From Acidobacteriota bacterium (GTDB lineage: Bacteria > Acidobacteriota > Vicinamibacteria > Vicinamibacterales > UBA2999): a stretch of 57,072 nt of DNA. The DNA is taken from positions 1 through 57,072 of the forward strand of contig JAUSDY010000158.1 in the NCBI GenBank assembly GCA_030650395.1. The letters run 5' to 3'. The position numbers and the translations under genes were made by a program. This document shows, piece after piece, positions 1 through 8,150 of the stretch; positions within the stretch are counted from its first letter, which is position 1; each line of letters starts with the position of its first letter. The notes beneath the pieces are model-generated. The model had not been told where the DNA came from, searched no databases, and worked only from the letters and a program-made list of their open reading frames with translations.

Positions 1-81
1 GACGGCCGCGAAGCGGTGCAATTCCTCGTCAAGATCAAAGAGTTCATCGAAGACCCGGCCTGGATGCTCCTGGAAAGCTGA
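1..81 (+). CDS. C-terminal end of an unidentified protein
   Basis: An open frame runs from the window edge to a TGA at 79-81 and gives 26 residues ending in WMLLES. The start lies outside the window. The downstream kinase-like gene begins six bases later on the same strand, so the two are probably co-transcribed. The fragment is too short to assign a family. Because the next genes include a DUF4956 protein and a CotH kinase, a VTC-type polyphosphate polymerase would be a natural guess for this position, but nothing in these 26 residues confirms it. Confidence 0.6.
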   Translation, partial: DGREAVQFLVKIKEFIEDPAWMLLES

Positions 82-87
82 CGGGGC

Positions 88-846
88 ATGGCACGGACCT
101 CAACGGCCCGGAACCTGCGGCGGCTGATCGCCGAGCGCGACGAGTCGCGCGGGCTGCTCATCGCCTTCGAAGGCCCCGACGGGTCGGGCAAGACCACACA
201 GCGCAAGCTCCTCAAGACCTGGCTCGAGAGCCGCGGCAACACGGTGGTGTCAACACGGTGGGCCTCGTCGGCACTCGTCAAACCGCTGTTGAAGGTCAGA
301 AAGCGCATCCGCACCCTTTCGACCGAAGAGTACTCGCTGCTCCACGCCGTCGATTTTCGCCACCGTCTCGAAACGTCGATCCTGCCCGCGCTATGGGAGG
401 GCAAGACGGTGCTGGCCGACCGCTACCTGTTCACCGCGCTCGCGCACGACGCGGCCAGAGGCCTCGATCTCGACTGGCTGCTCCACGCCTATTCGCCGCT
501 GCTCTGGCCGGACCTGGTCATCTACTTCTCGATGACGGCGGAAGATTCGAGCCGGCGCGTCGCGTCCGCCCGGGCGCCGCGCTTCTACGAGGCCGGCCAG
601 GACGTGACGGGCCTCGAGGATCCACTCGCCAGTTACGGCCGCTTCGTCGATCGCGTGGTCACCGAGTACGAGAACCTGGCCCTGATCTTCAAGTTCGTCA
701 CGGTCGATGCCGGCGACGCGGTCTACCGCCAGCACACCCAGGTGCGCGAGCTGGTCGAGAGCACCGAGAAGCGCCCCTGGCCTGCGTTCAGCAGAGAAGC
801 AGTCGAAGAATGGCTGAAAAAGTCTTCCCGCGCGGCCACCTCGTAA
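88..846 (+). CDS. thymidylate kinase-like P-loop kinase
   Basis: A 252-residue protein of the dTMP kinase fold. The Walker A loop GPDGSGKTT lies near residues 29-37, and a DRY motif (LADRYLFTALAHD) near 110 matches the family DRY/DRW segment that contacts nucleotide. The usual job of the family is phosphorylation of dTMP to dTDP. It is longer than typical Tmk (about 210 residues) and the lid region is not canonical. It starts six bases after the upstream stop and overlaps the next, related gene by 37 bases, so this looks like a tandem-duplicated pair. Given the convergent CotH/DUF4956/porin operon, a role in another phosphoryl transfer (PPK2 polyphosphate kinases share this fold) is possible; that is inference. 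Confidence 0.75.
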   Translation: MARTSTARNLRRLIAERDESRGLLIAFEGPDGSGKTTQRKLLKTWLESRGNTVVSTRWASSALVKPLLKVRKRIRTLSTEEYSLLHAVDFRHRLETSILPALWEGKTVLADRYLFTALAHDAARGLDLDWLLHAYSPLLWPDLVIYFSMTAEDSSRRVASARAPRFYEAGQDVTGLEDPLASYGRFVDRVVTEYENLALIFKFVTVDAGDAVYRQHTQVRELVESTEKRPWPAFSREAVEEWLKKSSRAATS

Positions 847-1478
847 CCGTCGACGGCTCCCGCGGCAAGGACGTCTCGAGCGCGGCCGAGGCGCTCGCCA
901 GGCGCTTGCGTCGCCGCGGCGTCGAGTGCGTCATCAGCCGCTGGGATGCATCGGGCCTGTTCGGCGAGCTGGCCCAGGCCGGGCGGCCCGGCCGGCACGT
1001 TTCCCCCCGCACGCTGTCGCTCGTCTACGCGGCCGATCTCGCGTTCCGCCTCCGATGGGAGATTCGGACCACGATCGAAACCGGCGGCGTCGTGATCGCG
1101 GCGCCATATGTCGAAACCGCCGTCGCGTTTGGCTCCGCGTGTGGCCTGCCCGCGAACTGGCTGCGGGAGCTGCTGCGGTTCGCGCCGGCGCCCAACCTGC
1201 GCGGCATCGTGCGCGAACGCAAGAGTGATAGCGGCTGGAAGGCGCGGCTCGATCGCGGTTATGGCGAATACAGCGCGGCGCTGTTCGAAGAAGGGACGGC
1301 CGACTTCAAGTCAAAACGGACCCGCCACGCCATGATCGAGGCACTCGGCGCCGATCACGGCCGCAAGGTGTTTCAGTTGTCTGGCAAGGGGATCGAACAG
1401 GCCGCCAAGGCGGTTATTGGCAGCCGGCCGGCAGCGTCGTCCCCGTCTGCTTCGCGACGTCACAACGAACGACAGTGA
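810..1478 (+). CDS. degenerate thymidylate kinase-like paralogue
   Basis: A 222-residue protein read from the ATG at 810, overlapping the previous gene by 37 bases in another frame. The N-terminus (HLVTVDGSRGKDVSSAAEAL) follows the same layout as the P-loop start of its neighbour, but GKT/S is replaced by GKD, so the Walker A loop looks broken. The following arginine-rich helix, the segment FRLRWEIRTTIETGGVVIAAPY (matching the neighbour's HRLETSILPALWEGKTVLADRY) and the overall spacing keep the similarity. It may be a catalytically dead partner of the upstream kinase. Its last 65 bases overlap the convergent CotH gene. The start was chosen because the longer frame upstream lies inside the kinase gene. 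Confidence 0.6.
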   Translation: MAEKVFPRGHLVTVDGSRGKDVSSAAEALARRLRRRGVECVISRWDASGLFGELAQAGRPGRHVSPRTLSLVYAADLAFRLRWEIRTTIETGGVVIAAPYVETAVAFGSACGLPANWLRELLRFAPAPNLRGIVRERKSDSGWKARLDRGYGEYSAALFEEGTADFKSKRTRHAMIEALGADHGRKVFQLSGKGIEQAAKAVIGSRPAASSPSASRRHNERQ

Positions 1479-2649
1479 TTCGTGCTGCGGGGAATGCCAG
1501 CATCGCGTCACGCGCTGTGGCGTGGTCGCTGTTCGAGTAGGGCTTCTTCGTGTCGCTCTCCATGGCGTTGGCGATCATCGCGAACTGCCGCTGCATTTCC
1601 TGCTGCAGCCAGTCGCTCGCCGAGGTCGCCGCTTCCAACAGCACGTTGTAGTACTGGGCCTGGAAGGCCGGCACCTCCAGCGTCTTCCTCGTAAGCACGT
1701 TGTCGCCCAGGCGGGTGTTAAACAGAAACTGCGGCGACAAAAACGCGTTGTCTTCGTCCCACGCGATGAACACGTGGCTGGTGCTGTCTTCCAGCCGGTA
1801 GAAGTAGAAGTTGTTCATCCCGTCGTAGCCGTTGAACCCGTCGTCTTGCGCGATGAAGTTCTGGGCCGCGATATAGCGCACGAACCCGGGCAGGTCGAGC
1901 TTCGGGCCGACCGTCTGCTCGAAGCTTGCCGCCGGCGTGTTGTTGACCAGCCGCACCAGTTCTTCGATCGGCCCCCAGATGGTCGTGTCGCTCTTGGTCT
2001 CGTTGGTCTTGATGTCGAAGCGCGCCTTGTAAACGTCGAGGCCGGAGCCTTGGTACTCGAACCGCCAGGCATTCTCCTGGATGTAGTTGTATTCGAACAG
2101 GAAGCCGTCGTTCAGCACGTTGTCGCCGATGCTGCCGAAGACCCGGCCCATCATCGTCTTGTCCACCGACTCGACCAGGCCGTACAGGCCTTCGTATCTG
2201 CCATTCACGAAGAGCTGCGTGTGTGTTTCGCGCGGCACCGGAATGCCGAGGCGGGCAAAGAACCGCATCGCGACGGTTTCCTTGATTCCCGAATGATCCT
2301 GCGTGAGGTTGTCGAGCACGAACGACTTGAGGCCGAGAAAGGTCTGCTTGTCGGAATAGCGATCGATGTCGACGCGAAGGCCCGGCTTGGTGCCGCTGCG
2401 CGAGCCAAGCCCGCGCGAGCGGATGCCGACGTTGGGGGCCGTCTGGCCGTTCCACACCACATCGGCCGGGTAATAGGTGTTCTCCTGGAACGCGGCTTTC
2501 AGCTTGGCCCAGTCCTGGTCGTTGAGCCAGAGCTCGATCCGCTGGATGGCGTTCGGGTTGAAGAAGTCGTCCGACGACTGTGCCGCGGCGCGACCCGTGA
2601 AAATCAGCACCAGCAGCACGCCGAATCCGGCCCGACGCAAGATCGTCAT
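1414..2649 (-). CDS. exported CotH-family protein kinase
   Basis: 411 residues with a signal peptide (about 1-23, ending AAAQ). Family features visible: an N-terminal beta domain with the segment RIELWLNDQDWAKL, IRSRGLGSRSGTKPG, a phosphate-binding-like basic region, NNFYFYRLED and then AWDEDNAF, which matches the metal-binding Asp motif of CotH kinases. CotH enzymes are atypical secreted kinases that phosphorylate proteins. Here it is last in a minus-strand operon, 17 bases after the porin. In other bacteria CotH genes are often found with VTC-domain polyphosphate polymerases and DUF4956 proteins; the latter is present at 4860-5999. Its 3' end overlaps the convergent kinase-like gene by 65 bases. 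Confidence 0.8.
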   Translation of the reverse strand: MTILRRAGFGVLLVLIFTGRAAAQSSDDFFNPNAIQRIELWLNDQDWAKLKAAFQENTYYPADVVWNGQTAPNVGIRSRGLGSRSGTKPGLRVDIDRYSDKQTFLGLKSFVLDNLTQDHSGIKETVAMRFFARLGIPVPRETHTQLFVNGRYEGLYGLVESVDKTMMGRVFGSIGDNVLNDGFLFEYNYIQENAWRFEYQGSGLDVYKARFDIKTNETKSDTTIWGPIEELVRLVNNTPAASFEQTVGPKLDLPGFVRYIAAQNFIAQDDGFNGYDGMNNFYFYRLEDSTSHVFIAWDEDNAFLSPQFLFNTRLGDNVLTRKTLEVPAFQAQYYNVLLEAATSASDWLQQEMQRQFAMIANAMESDTKKPYSNSDHATARDAMLAFPAARITVVRCDVAKQTGTTLPAGCQ

Positions 2650-2666
2650 ATCCTCATCCTGCCTGC

Positions 2667-3935
2667 TTAGAAGACGACTTGCAACCTGATCAGTCCCGAC
2701 CAGAACTTGTCGGTGCCCGGGTCGGGCGTGCGCGCCGGGTCGTCAAATGTCTCGTGAACCGCGTTGGTGATGACCCGCGCCCAGCGGTTCAGCATCCAGT
2801 TCACGCCGAAAGTCCACACCCGATCGCTGTTGCTCACCAGGTGCTCCGAGCGCGGATTGGTGAACGCGGTGCCGGTCTTGGACGCGCTGCCGAATTCGAG
2901 CTGATCGTAGCGGGCGCCAATCTCGATCGCGCCGATTCCGCCCTGGAACAACGGCTTCTTCGGGTTGATGTTGTCGTCCTTGTCTTCGCCGGTGATGAAC
3001 CACGTTCCACTCGCATACCAGCCGGTGCCGACAAAGTCCGACAGGTCCTGGTTGCGGTTGCTTTGCCCGATGCGTTCTTCGCGCGACTGCATCCACTCCG
3101 CCTTGAAGCCGGTAGGCCCAGGTGTCCAGTCGAACTGCGCTCCAAACCGTTGGCGGCGGCCCTTGGTGTACACCGGCTCGAAGAAGTCCTCCGTGCCATA
3201 GATTGACTGCCCGCGCAGGCTGTTGAGTCCTTCGGGAATCGCAGCGCTCGTGTAGGCGATGCCGAACCGCATGCTTTTCAGGTTATCGGCCACTGGCAGC
3301 GGCTTCATTACGTTGGCGGTGATGCGGCCCGCGTACGAGGGTCCCACGCCTTTCAGATCCTCGCCTTCTTCGACAAACTGCGGCTCTTTCAACTCACCGT
3401 TGTCGCCGTCGTCATCGAACACGCCGAATTCGTAGGTCAGGTCGTTGCCGGAGATCTCACCGTAAACCATCACGCCGCGATCGCGGCCTGGCGAGATGAT
3501 CTGCGAGGCCAGACTTCGATACGCAAAGTCGACGTCGGTCGCGCCGGTGTTCTGCTCGAGGCCGAAGGGCATTTTGAACCGCCCGGCCTTGACCCTGAGC
3601 TCGTCGAATGTCGACCAGTTCAGGTAGACATCCTTCCAGTCGCCGAAGCCGCTATCCCCGGTGTCGATAGCGCGCTCGATCTCGAAGTCGAAGTGCTTGG
3701 TGAGGTCACCCTTCAACGCGACACGGGCCGTGCGGAAATCGAAGGTGTCTTCGTCGATTTGCGGATCGAACTTCCGCCAGTCGAACTGCACCTTGGCGCG
3801 TAAGTCGACCTTGACGTCCTCGCCGAACACGATAGACGGGCGATCGTCCCACACCAGGCCGCGCCTTTTTTGTGCGAACGCCGGCCCGGCGCAAGCCAGC
3901 ACGACAACGAGGGCCGCCGACACGGATGTCTTCAT
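2667..3935 (-). CDS. phosphate-selective porin (OprO/OprP family)
   Basis: 422 residues with a signal peptide (cut after AFA near residue 20). The sequence alternates as expected for a beta barrel and has the family hallmarks DLRAKVQFDWRKFD, FDFRTARVALKGDLTKHFDFEIE, LRVKAGRFKMPFGLEQN near the first third and a C-terminal strand ending RLQVVF with a terminal Phe for outer-membrane sorting. OprP takes up phosphate and OprO longer polyphosphates across the outer membrane. The start at 3935 was chosen because it gives the signal peptide directly and forms an ATGA overlap with the PLD gene stop; a longer frame upstream lies inside that gene. Fits a phosphate-related operon. Confidence 0.85.
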   Translation of the reverse strand: MKTSVSAALVVVLACAGPAFAQKRRGLVWDDRPSIVFGEDVKVDLRAKVQFDWRKFDPQIDEDTFDFRTARVALKGDLTKHFDFEIERAIDTGDSGFGDWKDVYLNWSTFDELRVKAGRFKMPFGLEQNTGATDVDFAYRSLASQIISPGRDRGVMVYGEISGNDLTYEFGVFDDDGDNGELKEPQFVEEGEDLKGVGPSYAGRITANVMKPLPVADNLKSMRFGIAYTSAAIPEGLNSLRGQSIYGTEDFFEPVYTKGRRQRFGAQFDWTPGPTGFKAEWMQSREERIGQSNRNQDLSDFVGTGWYASGTWFITGEDKDDNINPKKPLFQGGIGAIEIGARYDQLEFGSASKTGTAFTNPRSEHLVSNSDRVWTFGVNWMLNRWARVITNAVHETFDDPARTPDPGTDKFWSGLIRLQVVF

Positions 3936-4915
3936 GCGATGCGATCTCCCGGCAGCAGCGACGCGGCCGCTCCCGCCTTGGTGCTCATTTGGTGAAAAGC
4001 CATGTTGAGCCGTTTGACCAGCGCCGGCTCGTGAATCACCACCGACACTTCCCTGCGGAAATCGAGGCTGAGGGTCGACAGCGCCGTGCTGCCGAGGATG
4101 GCGCGCGTCTCGTCGATGATCATCATCTTGCCGTGCGGCTCGACATCCATCGGGTGCTTGCCGAGCACCGACACGGTGATGCCTTCCTTGCGCCGTTCCT
4201 TCAGGAGCGCGACCAGGTCGGGATCCGACAGCTTGTGATCGAGAATGCGGATGCTGCGCTTGGCCCCGGCGATCAGGCCGCGGATTTCCGATCGCGATCG
4301 TTCGGGACCGATGATCAGGCGCCGGCTGATCGGCCGGCGCGAGGGCAGCGGCTTGCCGGCCGCGTCGGCGCGAAACAGCGTCAGAAGGCCTTTCACGACC
4401 GAGGGGTCCTGAGTCACAAGCACGGCGTCCCACGTCCGCGAGAAACATTTGCGAGTCGGGTTGAGCGTGGTCACGATCGCGGTCGACTCGTCGGCGACGA
4501 GGTACTTCGCGTGATACTTGACGACGGGGTCGGCGTAACGCGTGACGACCGCGCCCATCTCTTCGAGGGCGCCCCACAGTTTCTTGAGGCGCTTCTTCCC
4601 GCCCTTGGCGCGCTTGGTCAGGATCGCCTCGACCTCGCAGCCGCGCTCGAGCGCGTTGGCGAGCGCATCGAGCACGGTGAAATCGTCACAGCGAAACAGC
4701 GACAGCACGAGCCGGCGCTTCGCCGATCCAATCACGCCAAGCAGGGCTTCTCGTCGTTCGGCCGGTTCGAGCACCAGTTTTTCCTTGACCGGCGCCGCGG
4801 CCACCTTTCGGGGCTTCCGCGTTCTGGCCGCCGCCTTCGGCCCCTCGGGCTCCGGCGGACTATCCTCGCTTGGGGGACGACCAAGAGACATTCTTGATGC
4901 CTTTCTTGCCATCAC
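3932..4915 (-). CDS. phospholipase D-like protein with two HKD motifs
   Basis: 327 residues with two PLD half-sites: H135-K137-D142 (YHAKYLVAD) followed by N152, and H261-K263-D268 (PHGKMMIID) followed by GS at 275-276. Two such motifs form one active site in phospholipase D, cardiolipin synthases and some nucleases. No transmembrane segment or signal peptide is seen; the first 45 residues are basic, proline- and alanine-rich. It sits inside the operon, overlapping the STAS-DUF4956 gene by 56 bases and the porin start by four (ATGA). Substrate is not evident; a phosphodiester-cleaving or transphosphatidylation role is expected from the family. Confidence 0.85.
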   Translation of the reverse strand: MMARKASRMSLGRPPSEDSPPEPEGPKAAARTRKPRKVAAAPVKEKLVLEPAERREALLGVIGSAKRRLVLSLFRCDDFTVLDALANALERGCEVEAILTKRAKGGKKRLKKLWGALEEMGAVVTRYADPVVKYHAKYLVADESTAIVTTLNPTRKCFSRTWDAVLVTQDPSVVKGLLTLFRADAAGKPLPSRRPISRRLIIGPERSRSEIRGLIAGAKRSIRILDHKLSDPDLVALLKERRKEGITVSVLGKHPMDVEPHGKMMIIDETRAILGSTALSTLSLDFRREVSVVIHEPALVKRLNMAFHQMSTKAGAAASLLPGDRIA

Positions 4916-5999
4916 CCATCAGCTGCGCGCTGAGGTCCTCGAGCGAATCGGTGGGCTTGAGCGTGGTCAGGTACTTCACCGTGGCCTCGTCTCCCTGCGA
5001 CACTTCGCGGGGTTCGAAGAGCACGCCGTTCACCGCAAACACATGCAACACGTGCGCCGTCGGGAACTCCCGCTCTTCAGCGATGATCTCGACGAGCATG
5101 GTGCGCGGCCGCTCCGAGCTGAACATGTTGAGGATGGGAATCATCGCGCACAGGAACACCGTGCCGAGGCCGGCGACCGCGAGCGCCCCCAGGCCCGCCG
5201 CCATGCCCAAGCCCATCAGCAGGAAGAGGATCGTGATGTCGCGCGCGTCTTCGACCGGTGTGCGAAAGCGGATGATGCTCGCCGCGCCGGCGATGCCGAA
5301 GGCGCGCGCCAGGTTGCCGCCGATGATGATCATCATCATGGCCCCTGAGACGCAGAGCAGCACCTGCGCCTGATCCATGGTCGGGTTTGGTTGCCGTTCG
5401 CTGCGGTACTGGCGGTGCACGACCGTGACGAGCATGCCGATCAAGGCGGCGGTGATCAGCTTGACGAGTTCGAAGAGCGGATGATGCGACAAGACGTAGC
5501 CGTCGCCGCCGGAAACGGCGGCGGTGCCGGATGGTGGAAACGGCGCCGCGGGCGGAGCGGCACCTTCGAGCCCGAGATTCGGCCAGGTCATGCCGACGCC
5601 AACCAGCGCGAGGCCGACCAAGCCGACGGCGAGGCCGGCGACAACGCGGTCCCACGGGATCGTGCGGGTCTTCGCTTCGACGAGCGAGTCGACCACTTCG
5701 AGCACGCGTGTGAGCAGCGACAGCTCGAGCGTTTCAAGCACGCGCGGGTTCGGCGACACCAGCGTGAAGCGCCGGTTCAGGCGTTGCGCCGTGGTGTGGC
5801 CACGCACCAGGGCGCGAATGCCGGCGCTGTCGATCGTCGGCACGCCGCGCAGGTCGATCACCAGGTGCTCCTGGCCCGACTTGAAGACCTCCTGAATGCG
5901 GCGTTCGAATTCTTCGGCCGGGCCGCCCGCCACCAGGGGTTCCTGGGGTGAGAGCAACAGTCGATCGGCCTTCGTGGTTTTCGCTGTAGCAGTAGCCAT
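4860..5999 (-). CDS. STAS domain fused to DUF4956 membrane protein
   Basis: 379 residues. Residues about 15-115 form a STAS domain (HLVIDLRGVPTIDSAGIRALV carries the DSAG motif of anti-sigma antagonists and transporters). Then come a membrane segment near 120-145, a proline-rich linker, and a DUF4956 region with about four more segments, including GGNLARAFGIAGAASIIRFRT and ITILFLLMGLGMAAGLG, which are typical of the family. DUF4956 proteins are commonly encoded beside VTC-domain polyphosphate polymerases and CotH. Function is unknown. It is first in the operon with PLD, porin and CotH. The start at 5999 was chosen because it begins the STAS domain cleanly; longer frames cross the divergent promoter. 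Confidence 0.85.
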   Translation of the reverse strand: MATATAKTTKADRLLLSPQEPLVAGGPAEEFERRIQEVFKSGQEHLVIDLRGVPTIDSAGIRALVRGHTTAQRLNRRFTLVSPNPRVLETLELSLLTRVLEVVDSLVEAKTRTIPWDRVVAGLAVGLVGLALVGVGMTWPNLGLEGAAPPAAPFPPSGTAAVSGGDGYVLSHHPLFELVKLITAALIGMLVTVVHRQYRSERQPNPTMDQAQVLLCVSGAMMMIIIGGNLARAFGIAGAASIIRFRTPVEDARDITILFLLMGLGMAAGLGALAVAGLGTVFLCAMIPILNMFSSERPRTMLVEIIAEEREFPTAHVLHVFAVNGVLFEPREVSQGDEATVKYLTTLKPTDSLEDLSAQLMGDGKKGIKNVSWSSPKRG

Positions 6000-6038
6000 A
6001 ACGACCCGGCCCTGCCGGGGTGGCCGAACGGTACCACG

Positions 6039-6044
6039 TATAAT
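6039..6044 (+). promoter_or_regulatory. TATAAT -10 element before the metallophosphoesterase
   Basis: A consensus TATAAT sits 18 bases before the ATG at 6063, in the 63-base gap between divergent genes. No clear -35 at 17 bases was found. The predicted 5' leader would be about a dozen bases. Confidence 0.5.
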
Positions 6045-6062
6045 AAAGCTGGGTAAAGGCAG

Positions 6063-6992
6063 ATGGCTTTCCACCGACGCGCGGCCGGAACATTGCGCCT
6101 GGCGGCCTCGGTGGCAACGCTGGGGTTTGTGCTTGCCTGTTCGAGCTCTCCGGCCGGGCCAAGTCCCGGCGGTGGCACCCCTCCCACAACCGGCAACAAT
6201 CCGCTGACAGGTCAAACGGTCGTGGCCCTCGGCGTCGGCGACATCGGCATGTGCAATCAGCCGGCTGTCGCGCAGACCGCGCGGCTGGTCGCTGGTCTCG
6301 AAGGCATGCTGCTTCTGGCCGGCGACATCGCATATCTGCACGGATCGGCCGCGGATTTCCGCAACTGCTTCAACCCGGAATGGGGCCGCTTCAGGTCTCG
6401 CTGGCACCCGGTGCCCGGCAATCACGAATATGAGACTCCCGGAGCCGCCGCGTACTTCGACTACTTCGGCGAGGCGGCCGGCGTGGATCGCGCCGGTTAC
6501 TACTCCTTCATGGCGGGCGACTGGCTGATCCTGATGCTCAACTCGAATATCCCGGCGGGCCGCAACTCGGCCCAGTGGGAATTCGTGCGTGCCGAGCTCA
6601 ACGCGCAGCGGACGCCCTGCACCCTGGCGGTGTGGCATCACCCGCTCTTCACTTCGGGACCGAATGGCCCCAACGCGTTCATGCGCGACATGTGGGCGCT
6701 GCTCGAAACCGCGAAGGTCGAGCTGATTCTGAACGGCCACGACCATCTCTACGAGCGCTTCGCGCGGCAGATGTCGGACGGCCGGCCAGACCCGGCGCTC
6801 GGCATCCGTCAGTTGACGGCGGGTACTGGCGGCGCCGAGCTGTACCCGTTCGTCCGCACCGCGCCAAATTCCGAAAGACAGGTCATGGAATTTGGAGTCG
6901 TGCGCCTAACGCTCCGGCCCGCTCAAGTCGATTGGGAGTTTCTCAACGTGAGCGGCAACGCGGTCGACCGCGGACTCGATACCTGCAGATAG
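6063..6992 (+). CDS. lipoprotein metallophosphoesterase (purple acid phosphatase-like)
   Basis: 309 residues. The N-terminus is a lipoprotein signal with lipobox VLAC (Cys26), so the protein is probably membrane-anchored outside the cytoplasm. Metal-binding motifs of the calcineurin-like family appear in order: GVGDIG (about 58), LAGDIAY (about 87), GNHE (about 120), WHHPL (about 195) and NGHDH (about 225). Such enzymes remove phosphate from esters or anhydrides. It is divergent from the DUF4956 operon, 63 bases away, which supports a shared phosphate theme. An 8-base repeat array starts right after its stop. Confidence 0.85.
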   Translation: MAFHRRAAGTLRLAASVATLGFVLACSSSPAGPSPGGGTPPTTGNNPLTGQTVVALGVGDIGMCNQPAVAQTARLVAGLEGMLLLAGDIAYLHGSAADFRNCFNPEWGRFRSRWHPVPGNHEYETPGAAAYFDYFGEAAGVDRAGYYSFMAGDWLILMLNSNIPAGRNSAQWEFVRAELNAQRTPCTLAVWHHPLFTSGPNGPNAFMRDMWALLETAKVELILNGHDHLYERFARQMSDGRPDPALGIRQLTAGTGGAELYPFVRTAPNSERQVMEFGVVRLTLRPAQVDWEFLNVSGNAVDRGLDTCR

Positions 6993-6995
6993 AGC

Positions 6996-7070
6996 GGGCT
7001 TGAGGGCTTGAGGGCTCGAGGGCTTGAACAAGTCCCCAAGTCCCCAAGTCCTCAAGTCCTCAAGTCCTCA
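6996..7070. repeat. 8-mer repeat array with inverted halves
   Basis: Directly after the stop at 6992 come three to four copies of CTTGAGGG (6999-7028), then five copies of CAAGTCCY (7029-7068). The two halves are near reverse complements, so the transcript can fold into a long hairpin. It probably ends the upstream transcript, although there is no U-tract. Confidence 0.8.
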
Positions 7071-7084
7071 GTTACCATATCGCC

Positions 7085-7909
7085 ATGAGCATCCGATCAC
7101 TTTGCGTCCTCCTACTGGTTGTGGCGGCTTTCGGCATGTCCACCTACGCGCAGCAACCGGCGAAGCCGGCGCCAACGCCCGTTCCCCCACCGGCAGACGT
7201 CGCGAAGCCGCCTGCAGATGCGACCAAGACCGCGTCGGGCTTGAGCTTCAAAGTGCTGCAGCCAGGGAAGGGCACGGCCAAACCAGGCCCCACCGATTTG
7301 GTGACCGTGCACTACACGGGGTGGACGACGGACGGCAAGATGTTCGACAGCTCGCACGCCCGCAACGCCCCCAGCACGTTCCCGGTCAACCGCGTCATCA
7401 AGGGCTGGGGGGAAGGCGTCCAGCTGATGGTCGCCGGAGAAAAGCGCCGTTTCTGGATCCCGCAGGAGCTCGCTTATAGCGGTCAGCCAGGGCGTCCGGC
7501 CGGGATGTTGGTATTCGACGTCGAGATGCTCGAGGTCGTCCCCTCGCCACGGACCCCGCCAACAGATGTCGCCGCGCCGCCGGCCGACGCGCTCAATCAC
7601 CGCTCCGGAATCTCCTACAAGGTGCTGCGCCCCGGCACGGGCGCGACCCACCCCACGAAAGGCAGCACGGTGACGGTGCATTACACGGGCTGGACCATTA
7701 ACGGAGAAATGTTCGACAGTTCTGTCGAGCGCGGCCAACCGGCGTCGTTCGGCTTGAGCGACGTGATCGAAGGATGGACCGAAGGCGTCCAGTTGATGGT
7801 TGTAGGCGAGAAAACACGCTTCTGGATCCCGGAGCGGCTCGCTTACAAGGGCGAACGGCCGCCGCGGGGCATGCTCGTGTTCGACGTGGAGCTGCTGAAC
7901 ATCCGATAA
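7085..7909 (+). CDS. exported double-domain FKBP-type peptidyl-prolyl isomerase
   Basis: 274 residues with a signal peptide (about 1-22, ending TYAQ), a proline-rich linker, and two FKBP domains at about 50-155 and 170-274. Each has VTVHYTGW, MFDSS, a GW(G/T)EGVQLM turn and RFWIP(Q/E)xLAY, the conserved ligand pocket of FKBPs. These catalyse cis-trans isomerisation of Xaa-Pro bonds and help fold envelope proteins. The two domains are about 50 percent alike by eye, so an internal duplication is likely. A TACCAT hexamer at 7073-7078 lies six bases before the ATG, which hints at a leaderless transcript. Confidence 0.9.
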   Translation: MSIRSLCVLLLVVAAFGMSTYAQQPAKPAPTPVPPPADVAKPPADATKTASGLSFKVLQPGKGTAKPGPTDLVTVHYTGWTTDGKMFDSSHARNAPSTFPVNRVIKGWGEGVQLMVAGEKRRFWIPQELAYSGQPGRPAGMLVFDVEMLEVVPSPRTPPTDVAAPPADALNHRSGISYKVLRPGTGATHPTKGSTVTVHYTGWTINGEMFDSSVERGQPASFGLSDVIEGWTEGVQLMVVGEKTRFWIPERLAYKGERPPRGMLVFDVELLNIR

Positions 7910-7916
7910 CGGTGTT

Positions 7917-8150
7917 CCAGATCCAGAATCTGGCGTCTAAACGGAACAACATCACACTAAATAACTATATTTAAGTGCTTTAAGTCTATTACTATTGCAC
8001 TTAATCGCATGTCTATGTTCTGTTATTGGACGTGACAGTCTTTTTGTCCTATATTGTCTGTTAATAGTTGTTCGTATTGAATGACCCTAAATACCTATAG
8101 AACCTTTAATTGATATGACTTTGTATGACATTAAATTCAATTAAAGACAT
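7917..8150. other. AT-rich intergenic island
   Basis: About 230 bases of conspicuously AT-rich sequence in a GC-rich window. It begins with a small hairpin (CCAGAT/ATCTGG at about 7918-7934) and holds a perfect 8-base inverted repeat TTAAGTGC (7971-7978) / GCACTTAA (7997-8004). No open frame, DnaA box series or RNA gene could be recognised. It could be a foreign fragment or a curved regulatory region. Confidence 0.6.

Noticed and set aside
1417-2670. A 417-codon open frame on the plus strand opposite the CotH gene
   Set aside because: Arg/Val/His-rich shadow of a well-supported gene; no domain or start signal.
3936-4577. N-terminal extension of the porin to 4577
   Set aside because: Overlaps the PLD gene; the signal peptide begins at 3935 with an ATGA coupling.
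7917-8150. AT-rich stretch as a replication origin
   Set aside because: No cluster of DnaA boxes and no dnaA/dnaN neighbours.
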